A stretch of DNA of 12,349 bases, taken from NCBI GenBank assembly GCA_012516115.1, contig JAAYXC010000134.1:1-12349 (forward strand), written 5' to 3'. A program made the position numbers and the translations under genes. Below the pieces are notes generated by a model. That model was not told where the DNA came from. It saw nothing but the letters and a program-made list of their open reading frames with translations, and did not search any database. Below are positions 1 through 6,855 of the stretch, one piece after another (within the stretch, counting starts at the first letter, position 1; the number at the start of each line of letters is the position of its first letter). The DNA comes from Bacillota bacterium (GTDB lineage Bacteria > Bacillota > UBA4882 > JAAYXC01).

Positions 1-1
1 A

Positions 2-213
2 ATCCGTTGCCTGGTTCACAGTTTTGAATTCTTCGGCGGAGTGAGCGACATCGTCCTTACTGACCGGATGAAAACCGTAATCCTTGGGGTTGATGAGGAC
101 AGAAAATCTTTATGGAACCCTGTCTTTAAACCTCTGGCCGCCACTTTTGGCTTTATCCCTAAAGTATGTAAAACGCGACGCCCCCAACCAAAGGCAAGGT
201 GGAAGCCAAGTAG
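2..213 (+). pseudogene. Remnant of an IS21-family IstA transposase (truncated, frameshifted)
   Basis: The frame starting at base 2 is open from the window edge and encodes residues typical of the DDE integrase core of IS21 IstA: an FEFFGGV segment, then LTDRMKTVILG, WNPVF, FGFIPKVCKTRRPQ. After RRPQ the frame must shift: reading from base 187 continues as TKGKVEAK and meets TAG at 211-213. RRPQTKGKVE is the usual IstA context of the catalytic Glu, so one A seems to have been lost near 186-187. The Asp in TDRM would be the second catalytic Asp. The N-terminal part lies outside the window and the C-terminal part is missing, with no istB beside it. Base composition is less GC-rich than in the following genes. 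I see no terminal repeat. The family call rests on remembered motifs. Confidence 0.75.
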
Positions 214-236
214 TAACATTGGCCAGGTGAGGAAGG

Positions 237-1070
237 ATGATTATTGATTTTCACACCCATTGTTTCCCCGACGAGATCGCCGTTTACGCCGTACCCAAGC
301 TGGCCGGTATGGCCCCGGAAGGGATCAGGGCCTTTCTCGACGGGAGGCTCACTTCCCTATTGGCCTCCATGGAGAAGGCAGGGATTGCCGTCTGTGTGGT
401 GCAACATATTGCCACCAAGCCCAAGCAGGAGAAGACCATAAATACCTGGGCGGCGAAGATCCAAACGGAACTCGGCCCCGGCAAGATCTATTCTTTCCGC
501 ACCATCCACCCGGAGACCCCCGATTGGCGGGGGGAGATAAAACGCCTTCTGGATCTCGGCCTCAAAGGGGTGAAGTTCCACCCTGATTATCAGAACTTCT
601 TCGTCGACGAGAAGCGGCTTTTCCCCCTTTACGAGGAGCTTTGCCGGGAAAAACTGCCCGTTCTTTTTCATTCCGGTGTGGACATCGGGCTCCCCGAACC
701 CTGCCACTGTGAACCGGCAAGACTCCGCAAGGTTATTGAGACTTTTCCGGAGGGGAAATGGATCGCCGCCCATATGGGGGGATGGCAGCGCTGGGATGAA
801 GTAGAGCGGTATTTGTTGGGGCTGCGGATTTATATGGATACCTCTTATTGCCTGCCCCATATAGGAAAGGAGAGAATGGTCCGGCTTATCCGGGAGCACG
901 GCGCCGGGAGAATCCTCTTCGGCTCGGATTCTCCTTGGGCGGACCAAAGAGAAGCGGTCGAGGAGATCGTGGGGTTGGCGCTTTCGCCGGAAGAAAAAGA
1001 GCAGATCCTGGGGAAGAATGCGGCTGTCTTATTAGAACTACGTAGCAGCAAAGGTTGTTTTCCTATTTGA
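237..1070 (+). CDS. Amidohydrolase-2 family metal-dependent hydrolase (TIM barrel)
   Basis: This 277-residue protein has the usual length and layout of the amidohydrolase-2 (PF04909) family, whose members hydrolyse or decarboxylate small carboxylated substrates. Metal-site motifs are visible in order: H6-T-H8 on the first strand, GVKFHP at 111-116, FHSG with H145, AHMGG with H179, and FGSDSPW with D231. There is no signal peptide, so it is probably cytosolic. The ATG at 237 has AGGTGAGG a few bases upstream and puts IDFHTH at the N-terminus, as is usual in the family. The short tail after about residue 268 (RSSKGCFPI) is not conserved-looking. It starts just downstream of the IS21 remnant and is followed 39 bases later by a gene of unknown function in the same direction. 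The substrate cannot be deduced. Confidence 0.88.
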   Translation: MIIDFHTHCFPDEIAVYAVPKLAGMAPEGIRAFLDGRLTSLLASMEKAGIAVCVVQHIATKPKQEKTINTWAAKIQTELGPGKIYSFRTIHPETPDWRGEIKRLLDLGLKGVKFHPDYQNFFVDEKRLFPLYEELCREKLPVLFHSGVDIGLPEPCHCEPARLRKVIETFPEGKWIAAHMGGWQRWDEVERYLLGLRIYMDTSYCLPHIGKERMVRLIREHGAGRILFGSDSPWADQREAVEEIVGLALSPEEKEQILGKNAAVLLELRSSKGCFPI

Positions 1071-1109
1071 ATGGTCCAAGGAAACCAGTGAAAGGAACGA
1101 AGGCTGGCG

Positions 1110-1616
1110 ATGGCCGTGGCCGAACGCCTTGGTTACGACCGGGAAACCCGCCACCAGATCTATCTGGCCTGTAAATTTTTGGCTTTGGAATACTCCTTCC
1201 CGGGAACGGGCCTTCCTTCCCCGGGCGAACCGACGGATTGGGAAGATGTGGCCATCGCCGAGGTCCCGCTGTCCCGCCGGCTGGTCCTCCATCAGCAGAC
1301 GGCCTTTAAAGCCTGGGCGATAAAACGTGCGGTGGAAGAGGAAACCTTCTGGCCGCATCCCCGCCATCCCGCCCATCTCATCGCCGCCTGCCGTGATTAC
1401 CTGCTGGGGAGGGATCCCGGCGCCCACGAAGCGGAGCTCTGGAAAACCGTGGAGAAGACCGCCGCGGAGCTCTTGTTACAGCAAGAGGGGGGCGGGGGTC
1501 CCCTGGCGGCCGAAAAAGGCCTTCCGCCCGAGCGCAGACGGGCCGGCCGCCAAAAGGGTACAACCCCCTCCTCCTATCCTGCCCCCCCTTCCGCGGCGCC
1601 GAAGAAAAAAGCATAG
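1110..1616 (+). CDS. Hypothetical protein of unknown function
   Basis: I do not recognise this 168-residue protein. It looks coding: third codon positions are GC-rich, and the first 130 or so residues have a balanced, mostly helical-looking composition (for example HQIYLACKFLALEY near 15-28 and HLIAACRDYLLG near 89-100). The last 45 residues are low-complexity, rich in Gly, Pro, Ala, Arg and Lys. I see no signal peptide, membrane segment or metal-binding motif. The ATG at 1110 follows AAGG at 1100-1103; GTG at 1116 is an alternative start. It follows the amidohydrolase by 39 bases, so they may be co-transcribed. Its last 14 codons overlap, in antisense, a stretch resembling the 3' end of the TtcA-like gene, so the present C-terminus may be a recent extension. 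Confidence 0.6.
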   Translation: MAVAERLGYDRETRHQIYLACKFLALEYSFPGTGLPSPGEPTDWEDVAIAEVPLSRRLVLHQQTAFKAWAIKRAVEEETFWPHPRHPAHLIAACRDYLLGRDPGAHEAELWKTVEKTAAELLLQQEGGGGPLAAEKGLPPERRRAGRQKGTTPSSYPAPPSAAPKKKA

Positions 1617-1620
1617 GCCA
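1574..1620 (-). pseudogene. Possible leftover 3' end of a TtcA-like gene
   Basis: Read on the minus strand this stretch encodes AYAFFFGAAEGGAG followed by TAG (complement of 1574-1576). The TtcA-like gene at 1824-2624 ends AAYRLFFGGAEGEEE followed by TGA. The two stop codons are exactly 250 bases apart. Without gaps, bases 1571-1620 match 1821-1870 at 35 of 50 positions by my count. Upstream of this short stretch (above about 1620) the similarity disappears, and the reading frame soon meets a stop. It could be the tail of a deleted paralogue or a short local duplication. Because the stretch is short and biased in composition, chance cannot be excluded. Confidence 0.35.
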
Positions 1621-1677
1621 ACGGGCCGGTCGAAGTCTAGGGAAGAAACGAGCAGCGATGAGGTGGATAATTCCCGC

Positions 1678-1740
1678 AATCCGTGGCTGAAAGATTAGAA
1701 ATTAAGCCACCGATTGACACAGATTGACACGGATTAAGTT
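1678..1740. repeat. GATTGACAC tandem repeat with adjoining imperfect hairpin
   Basis: Two adjacent 10-base units, GATTGACACA (1712-1721) and GATTGACACG (1722-1731), are followed by a partial third unit, GATTAAG. Just upstream, AATCCGTGGCT (1678-1688) pairs with AGCCACCGATT (1705-1715) with one mismatch. AATCCGTG can instead pair perfectly with CACGGATT (1728-1735), so two folds compete. The repeat lies between the hypothetical gene and the 3' end of the TtcA-like gene, in a non-coding gap of about 207 bases. I recall similar CACGGATT/CACAGATT strings between genes in unrelated bacteria, but I cannot assign a function. Confidence 0.6.
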
Positions 1741-1823
1741 CTTATTGATGGTTATGGCCTTTAACGGATTTAAGCAGGCCGGGATCCATACCGCAACGCA
1801 TTCCGAGAGGTCCGCGGTTACTC

Positions 1824-2624
1824 TCATTCCTCTTCCCCTTCCGCGCCACCGAAGAAAAGGCGGTAGGCCGCTTGGAGTTTTTCGCGGCACGGCATCGGCG
1901 GCCAGAGTTCCACGGAGGCGGACGGGATCCGCATGGCCGCGGCCAGATTCGTGTAGACGAAACGGTTCTCCCGGCAGAGTCGATGGAGGAGTTCTTTTAC
2001 CTTCCGCCGGTGGGTATGGCCTTCGTGGGGGCACCCACTCGGCACGGGGTCAAAGCCGAGGAGGCCGAGGTGCCGACGGATCTCGGCCTCCCGCAGGTAA
2101 ACCAGGGGGCGGATCAAACTCAAACCACCCCGGAGTTCCGTCTTGGGCCGGAAGGTCTGGAGTTTGCCGGCATAAAAGAGGGAAAGGAGAAAGGTCTCCA
2201 CCGCGTCGTCATGGTGATGGGCCAAGGCCACCCGGTTGAAGCCGAGTTCCCGCGCCAGCCGACAGATGGCCCCCCGCCGCAGATAGGCGCAACGGGCGCA
2301 GGGGTCTTTCCGGTTGGCAAGCCCGGCCGCCAACGCGGTGCGGATGAGATGCCATTCCACCCCCAAATCCTTGAGGAATTCGCCCATGGAAGCCGGGGGA
2401 TAGTCGGGCCGGAACCCCGCATCCAGGGTCACCGCGGCCAGGGTGAAAGGAACGCGCCGGTTATGAAGCTGAAGGGAACGGAGAGCGTAAAGGAGAAAAG
2501 CGCTGTCCTTCCCTCCGGAAAACCCGACCAGAACCCGGTCGCCCGGTCGGAGGAGATCGAACTCCACGATGGCCCGCCAGATCCGGCGGTTCAGGGAACG
2601 AGGGAGAGGGAACCGGGAGTCCAA
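1824..2624 (-). CDS. TtcA-like tRNA thiolation ATPase (PP-loop, Fe-S cysteines)
   Basis: This 266-residue protein belongs to the TtcA/TtuA group of N-type ATP pyrophosphatases, which adenylate a tRNA base and replace oxygen with sulfur. TtcA makes 2-thiocytidine at position 32. Visible motifs are the PP-loop SGGKDS at 36-41, the CxxC pair C109/C112, an AHHHDDAVET segment at 135-144, and C198 in SGCPHEG. The three cysteines match the Fe-S ligands of TtcA, where one iron is left free to carry sulfur. The start is TTG (complement of 2622-2624), with GGAGG 10 bases upstream (complement of 2635-2639); no ATG occurs before residue 80. It starts 33 bases after the alcohol dehydrogenase stop codon, so the two are probably one operon. 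The class is secure, but the exact tRNA target (C32, U54 or other) is not. Confidence 0.85.
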   Translation of the reverse strand: MDSRFPLPRSLNRRIWRAIVEFDLLRPGDRVLVGFSGGKDSAFLLYALRSLQLHNRRVPFTLAAVTLDAGFRPDYPPASMGEFLKDLGVEWHLIRTALAAGLANRKDPCARCAYLRRGAICRLARELGFNRVALAHHHDDAVETFLLSLFYAGKLQTFRPKTELRGGLSLIRPLVYLREAEIRRHLGLLGFDPVPSGCPHEGHTHRRKVKELLHRLCRENRFVYTNLAAAMRIPSASVELWPPMPCREKLQAAYRLFFGGAEGEEE

Positions 2625-2657
2625 GGAACGATTTCCTCCAGCCCTTCTGCGCTTACC

Positions 2658-3830
2658 TTAAACGCCCTTGGCGTTCAGCACCCGCCGGAGGAAATCCTCC
2701 ACCTCCGCGGGGCCGGGAACCACCGGCAGGTTCTGCAAAGCCCGTTGTTCCATGGTGTTACGGACCATCTCCGGCAACCGCGCCGGGTCGCACCCCATGG
2801 CCGCCAGATTCGGTGGGAGCGGGAGGTTGGTCACCAGGCGTCGTACGGCGGCGATGAATTCCTCCGCCGCCCGGCGTTCCTCGGTGGCCGGCGGAACAAG
2901 GTCGGTTCGGTGGGCCAGGCGGGCCAGACGAGAAAGGGAATGGGGGAGGACAAAGGTGAGAACCTCGGGCAAGAGGAGACCCACGATGGCCCCGTGGTCC
3001 ACCTCCATCACACCTCCGATGCCCATGCCGACCGCGTGACCGAGGATGGTCCCGGCCTGAGCGAGGGTCACCCCGCCCATGACCGCGGCTATGGCCATAC
3101 CCGTTCGCGCACCGAGGTCGTTACCGTTTTGGGATGCCGTTTCAAGATGTTGAAAGACAAGACGAACCGCCTCTTCGGCAAAGAGGGCGCTGATGGCCGT
3201 GGCGTTCTTCGAAAGATAAGACTCCACCGCGTGGGCCAGGGCATCCATACCCGAACTGGCGGTCACCGCCGGCGGCATGGTCGTGGTCAACTCCGGATCG
3301 ACCAACGCCACCGTCGGATAGAAACGGTGATGGGAGACCCCGATCTTCCGCCGGCGCCGCGGGTCGGTCATGACGGCGATGGGCGTCACCTCAGACCCGG
3401 TCCCGGAAGTGGTGGGTACGGCGATGATAGGCAGGGCGGGCGTCTCGGGTGAGAGAGGGGCGAAAAACAGCTCCGCCGCCGGCCGACTGGATTTGGCCGC
3501 CATGGCCACGGCTTTGGCCGTATCCATGGCGCTGCCCCCACCCAGCCCGACCACCACTTCGGCCTTTTCCCGTCTGGCCAGGTCGGCCCCTTCGTCGATG
3601 AGGTCGGTGGTGGGATTGGGGAAAACGCGGTCGAAAAGGACGAATCGTCCGCCGGCTTCTTCCACCGCCTCCCGGAGCCGCGCCAGGACGCCGGTGCGGT
3701 GCATGGCGCTCCGGCCGGTTACCACCAGGACCGTACGGCCCAGGGCCATCGCTTCTCTGGTCACCTCGGTGAAGGCGCCACGGCTCACGTTTACTCTGGT
3801 CGGAAGGGAAAAGCAGGCTTTTTCTTCCAT
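2658..3830 (-). CDS. Iron-containing (group III) alcohol dehydrogenase
   Basis: This 390-residue enzyme is a full-length member of the iron-type alcohol dehydrogenases, which interconvert alcohols and aldehydes or ketones with NAD(P)(H) in the cytosol. The dinucleotide site GGGS is at 97-100 and PTTSGTGSEVT at 139-149. Metal ligands are D196 and H200 (GMDALAHAVE), H265 (GHAVGMG) and H279 (DHG), the expected set, so it should be active. I chose the ATG at the complement of 3828-3830 because AAGGAGGAGG lies 8 bases upstream. The frame stays open to 3926, but the extra 32 residues do not look like the family. It is the first gene of a likely two-gene unit with the TtcA-like gene and diverges from the HAD gene across a 152-base gap with no convincing promoter. 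The substrate is unknown. Confidence 0.92.
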   Translation of the reverse strand: MEEKACFSLPTRVNVSRGAFTEVTREAMALGRTVLVVTGRSAMHRTGVLARLREAVEEAGGRFVLFDRVFPNPTTDLIDEGADLARREKAEVVVGLGGGSAMDTAKAVAMAAKSSRPAAELFFAPLSPETPALPIIAVPTTSGTGSEVTPIAVMTDPRRRRKIGVSHHRFYPTVALVDPELTTTMPPAVTASSGMDALAHAVESYLSKNATAISALFAEEAVRLVFQHLETASQNGNDLGARTGMAIAAVMGGVTLAQAGTILGHAVGMGIGGVMEVDHGAIVGLLLPEVLTFVLPHSLSRLARLAHRTDLVPPATEERRAAEEFIAAVRRLVTNLPLPPNLAAMGCDPARLPEMVRNTMEQRALQNLPVVPGPAEVEDFLRRVLNAKGV

Positions 3831-3982
3831 GACGATAACCTCCTCCTTGCGAAGTATCGAGGGAGCACCCCGGCTAAAGGATCGGCCCCATTCCTCCTGG
3901 CAAAAACGGCCAAAGCAGGAATCCACTCCACAAAAGAGAATTAAATCTTAACACCATCATACCAAAAAGGGGTGCAAGAGCG

Positions 3983-4726
3983 TTGTTCAATACCGTGCTG
4001 TTCGACCTGGATGGAACTCTGGTCAATCTAGACATCGAGTTCTTTCTCCACCGCTATGTGGAAGCCCTGGCACCCCGTTTCCACCACCTCGTACCGCCAA
4101 AAGTCTTCGTCCGGGAACTCTTCCGCTGGAGCCAGGCCATGGTGGAGAACGAAGACCCTGACCTCACCAATCTGGAGGTCTTCTGGCGCGGTTTTCCTGC
4201 CGCCGTGGGGGTAAAGCGCGATGTCCTGGAACCGATCTTCAACGATTTCTACGCCCACGACTTCCCGCGCCTGCAGCCGCCGGGGGCGAAGAACCCGGCC
4301 GCCCGGCGGTTGATAGAGAACCTCCTCGAAAAAGGATACACCGTGGTCATCGCCACCAACCCCATCTTCCCCCGGATGGCCATTTTGGAGCGATTACGCT
4401 GGACGGATTGCGCCGATTTCCCTTACGCCTATATCACCTGCGGGGAAGAGATGCATTTCTGCAAGCCCAACCTGGCCTTCTTCCACGAAGTCCTGGCCAA
4501 GATCGGTCGCCGACCCGCAGAATGCCTCATGGTCGGAAACGATATGGAAGAAGACATGATCGCCCAGAAACTCGGGTTTTTCACCGCCTTCGTCACCGAT
4601 CTTCCCATCGACCGGGGCGAAGCCCGCCTTAACCCGGATTGGCGTGGCCGCCTCGCCGAACTGGCCGAAGTCTTTGCCACCGACGGGGAGACCTCCCTCT
4701 TCTGCCCCCGCGTGGGCCGACCTTAG
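3983..4726 (+). CDS. HAD-superfamily hydrolase (phosphatase-like)
   Basis: This 247-residue protein carries all four motifs of haloacid dehalogenase-type phosphatases: motif I FDLDGTL at 7-13 (nucleophile D8, acid/base D10), motif II IATNP with T125, motif III K161 in CKPN, and motif IV VGNDMEED at 184-191. Residues between about 15 and 95 form a helical cap, giving a C1-cap layout similar to phosphoglycolate or pyrophosphate phosphatases. The start is TTG at 3983, with AAGGGGTG ending 8 bases upstream; it places the nucleophile at the usual distance from the N-terminus. The gene diverges from the alcohol dehydrogenase and converges on ftsH, with 79 bases between the two stop ends. Substrate specificity cannot be read from the sequence. 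Confidence 0.88.
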   Translation: MFNTVLFDLDGTLVNLDIEFFLHRYVEALAPRFHHLVPPKVFVRELFRWSQAMVENEDPDLTNLEVFWRGFPAAVGVKRDVLEPIFNDFYAHDFPRLQPPGAKNPAARRLIENLLEKGYTVVIATNPIFPRMAILERLRWTDCADFPYAYITCGEEMHFCKPNLAFFHEVLAKIGRRPAECLMVGNDMEEDMIAQKLGFFTAFVTDLPIDRGEARLNPDWRGRLAELAEVFATDGETSLFCPRVGRP

Positions 4727-4745
4727 CCGGTTCTTCCAAAAGGTC

Positions 4746-4785
4746 ATAAACAAACGGGCCGCCCGGCCGAAGACGGGCGACCCGT
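4746..4785 (-). terminator. Rho-independent terminator of ftsH
   Basis: On the minus strand ACGGGTCGCCCG pairs with CGGGCGGCCCGT, a 12-base stem with one U-G wobble. The 8-base loop contains a CUUCGG tetraloop. The stem is followed by the T-rich tract TTTGTTTA. It begins 20 bases past the ftsH stop. The plus strand has no T-run after the stem, so it serves ftsH rather than the converging HAD gene. Confidence 0.8.
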
Positions 4786-4805
4786 ATAACGAACTGCGGT
4801 CCGCT

Positions 4806-6737
4806 TTAAACCTCGGCCGGGGCCAGACCACCGAACGGCGCCGGTCCGCGGTCGGAGGTCCCTTTTTCCCCAGAGGCCACCGGGGCCCCGTTCTCCTGAA
4901 CGGCGGTGCGTTTCGCCACCAGTTCGCGCATGAGGGTGGCAAACTCCTCCCCTTCCAGGGTCTCTTTTTCCATCAGGACCTCGTAAACCCCGTCGAGCTC
5001 GAAACGGTGCTCCCGGAGGATCCCCAAAGCCCGGTGATAGCATTCATCGATGATCCGCCGCATCTCGCGGTCGATGGCCGCCGCCAGTTCCTCGCTGTAG
5101 TTTTTGTCCCGGGCGATGTCACGACCGAGGAAGATCTGTTCTTCGTGCAGGTGGCCGAAGGTCATGTGACCCAACTCGCTCATGCCGTACTCGGTGACCA
5201 TCTTCCGGACCAGCTTCGTCGCGTTCTCCAGGTCGGAACGGGCTCCGGTACTGATCTCGTTGAAGACCAGAACCTCGGCCGCCCGGCCGCCGAGCATCAT
5301 CGTCACCTCGTTCAAGAGCTCGGTCTTGGTCATGTTCCGTCGGTCTTCTTCGGGCATGGCCAGGACATACCCTTCCGCCCGGCCCCGCGGGATGATGGAG
5401 ACCTTATGGACGGGATCGAAGCCCGGCAAGAAGTAGGCGGTCACCGCGTGACCGGCCTCGTGGTAAGCCTTGCATTGCTTCTCGCGTTCACTGATGATGC
5501 GGCTCTTCTTCTCCGGGCCGGCGATGACCCGCTCGATGGCCTCGGCCACATCGCTGAAGTAGATCTTCTTTTTCCCCCGTCTGGCGGCAAGCAAAGCCGC
5601 TTCGTTCAAGACATTGGCCAGGTCGGCCCCGGTGAAGCCGGGGGTCCGGCGGGCCAGCACTTTAAGGTCCACGTCCGCCAGGGGTTTGCCCTTGGCGTGG
5701 ACCTTCAAGATCTCCTCCCGCCCCTTGATGTCCGGGATGTCCAGCGTCACCTGCCGGTCGAACCGTCCGGGGCGCAACAGGGCCGGGTCCAGCACGTCCG
5801 GCCGGTTGGTGGCGGCCAGGATGATGATCCCCGAGTTGGGTTCGAAACCGTCCATCTCTACCAAGAGCTGGTTTAAGGTCTGCTCCCGCTCGTCGTGGCC
5901 GCCGCCCAGGCCCGCGCCGCGCTGACGGCCCACGGCGTCGAGCTCGTCCACGAAAACGATGCACGGGGCGTTATTTTTGGCCTGGTCGAAGAGGTCGCGG
6001 ACCCGGGCCGCACCCACGCCCACGAACATCTCCACGAAATCCGAACCGCTGATGCTGAAGAAAGGCACCCCGGCCTCCCCGGCCACGGCCCGGGCGAGCA
6101 AGGTCTTGCCGGTTCCCGGCGGGCCCACCAGAAGAACACCCTTGGGGATCCGGGCCCCCAGTTCCGTGAAGCGCTTGGGGTTCTTTAAGAATTCCACGAT
6201 CTCCACGAGCTCTTCTTTGGCCTCCTCCTGCCCGGCCACGTCATCGAAGGTCACCTTGGTCTTCTGCTCCTGGTGGAGTCGCGCCCGGCTCTTCCCGAAG
6301 GCCAAGGCCTTGTTACCGCTGTTCTGCATCTGGTTTAAGAGGAAGAACATAAAGCCACCGATCAGAAGCACCGGTAAGAGCTGGCCGAGGATCAAAGGCC
6401 AGAGGCTGTTGCCGATGGGTTTATATTCGTATTCGACCTGATAACGGTCGAGGAGCGGTTCGAGAAGGTCGGTGCGCAGCGGACCGGCCGTGCGGTATTC
6501 GGTGGCCCCGTTGGGCCCGAGCCCGACCCCATCCCGCTCTTTGTATTTACCCCAGATCTGACCACTGTTGTTATCGATCACTACGGTCTTGATCTTGCCG
6601 GCGGCTACTTCTTGTTTGAACTGAAGGTAACTTAACCGGGCCACCTGAACCGAGGCCGGGTTTTGCACCTTCAGCACCACCCAAAGCAAGACCACGGCCA
6701 GAAGCAAGTAAAAAAGCAAATCCCGCCAAATTTTCAA
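4806..6737 (-). CDS. ftsH: FtsH, membrane-bound ATP-dependent zinc metalloprotease
   Basis: This 643-residue AAA+ protease forms a hexamer at the inner face of the cytoplasmic membrane, extracts and degrades misfolded membrane proteins and some regulators, and influences sporulation in Bacillota. Order of parts: membrane segment about 6-24, an outward domain to about 105, membrane segment about 113-135, AAA domain with Walker A GPPGTGKT (205-212), Walker B VFVDELDA (261-268) and the second region of homology near RPGRFDRQV (322-330). The protease domain has HEAGH (426-430) and zinc ligand D502 in SDLENATK. All catalytic residues are present. Start is TTG (complement of 6735-6737), with GGAGG 10 bases upstream. 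Walker B reads DELD where DEID is more usual, a mild change. It lies downstream of tilS with its own promoter and terminator. Confidence 0.97.
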   Translation of the reverse strand: MKIWRDLLFYLLLAVVLLWVVLKVQNPASVQVARLSYLQFKQEVAAGKIKTVVIDNNSGQIWGKYKERDGVGLGPNGATEYRTAGPLRTDLLEPLLDRYQVEYEYKPIGNSLWPLILGQLLPVLLIGGFMFFLLNQMQNSGNKALAFGKSRARLHQEQKTKVTFDDVAGQEEAKEELVEIVEFLKNPKRFTELGARIPKGVLLVGPPGTGKTLLARAVAGEAGVPFFSISGSDFVEMFVGVGAARVRDLFDQAKNNAPCIVFVDELDAVGRQRGAGLGGGHDEREQTLNQLLVEMDGFEPNSGIIILAATNRPDVLDPALLRPGRFDRQVTLDIPDIKGREEILKVHAKGKPLADVDLKVLARRTPGFTGADLANVLNEAALLAARRGKKKIYFSDVAEAIERVIAGPEKKSRIISEREKQCKAYHEAGHAVTAYFLPGFDPVHKVSIIPRGRAEGYVLAMPEEDRRNMTKTELLNEVTMMLGGRAAEVLVFNEISTGARSDLENATKLVRKMVTEYGMSELGHMTFGHLHEEQIFLGRDIARDKNYSEELAAAIDREMRRIIDECYHRALGILREHRFELDGVYEVLMEKETLEGEEFATLMRELVAKRTAVQENGAPVASGEKGTSDRGPAPFGGLAPAEV

Positions 6738-6818
6738 GAAGAAAAGTCCTCCTTCCCTCCACAGGAAACCGAAGATCGCGCCTCGAGCGGCGGGAACGCC
6801 GTCTTCGCGTAGATCTTA

Positions 6819-6847
6819 ATTATAACACAGCCCTTATGTGGGGACAA
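6819..6847 (-). promoter_or_regulatory. SigA-type promoter of ftsH
   Basis: On the minus strand TTGTCC (complement of 6842-6847) and a perfect TATAAT (complement of 6819-6824) are separated by exactly 17 bases. Transcription would start near 6812, giving a leader of about 75 bases before the ftsH TTG. The promoter lies just after the tilS stop, so ftsH can be transcribed independently of tilS. Confidence 0.8.
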
Positions 6848-6855
6848 TTCTTACT

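Noticed and set aside
1872..3452. 526-codon open frame on the plus strand across the TtcA-like and alcohol dehydrogenase genes
   Set aside because: It lies antisense to two genes with complete family motifs. Its translation is rich in Gly, Arg, His and Pro with no recognisable domain, a typical shadow in GC-rich DNA.
3831..3926. Upstream start adding 32 residues to the alcohol dehydrogenase
   Set aside because: AAGGAGGAGG lies directly before the ATG at 3830, the family N-terminus fits there, and the extension has no similarity to the family that I can see.
3917..3929. 13-base string AGGAATCCACTCC repeated exactly at 9761-9773, both copies between genes
   Set aside because: In a window of this size about one or two exact 13-base repeats are expected by chance, and the flanks do not match.
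3831..3982. Possible divergent promoters for the dehydrogenase and HAD genes, for example TATGAT on the minus strand at 3956-3961
   Set aside because: No -35 element with 16-18 base spacing fits on either strand, so I could not support a specific promoter.
4644..5876. 410-codon open frame on the plus strand opposite ftsH
   Set aside because: It is antisense to the fully conserved FtsH protease and AAA domains and has no family resemblance or fitting start site.
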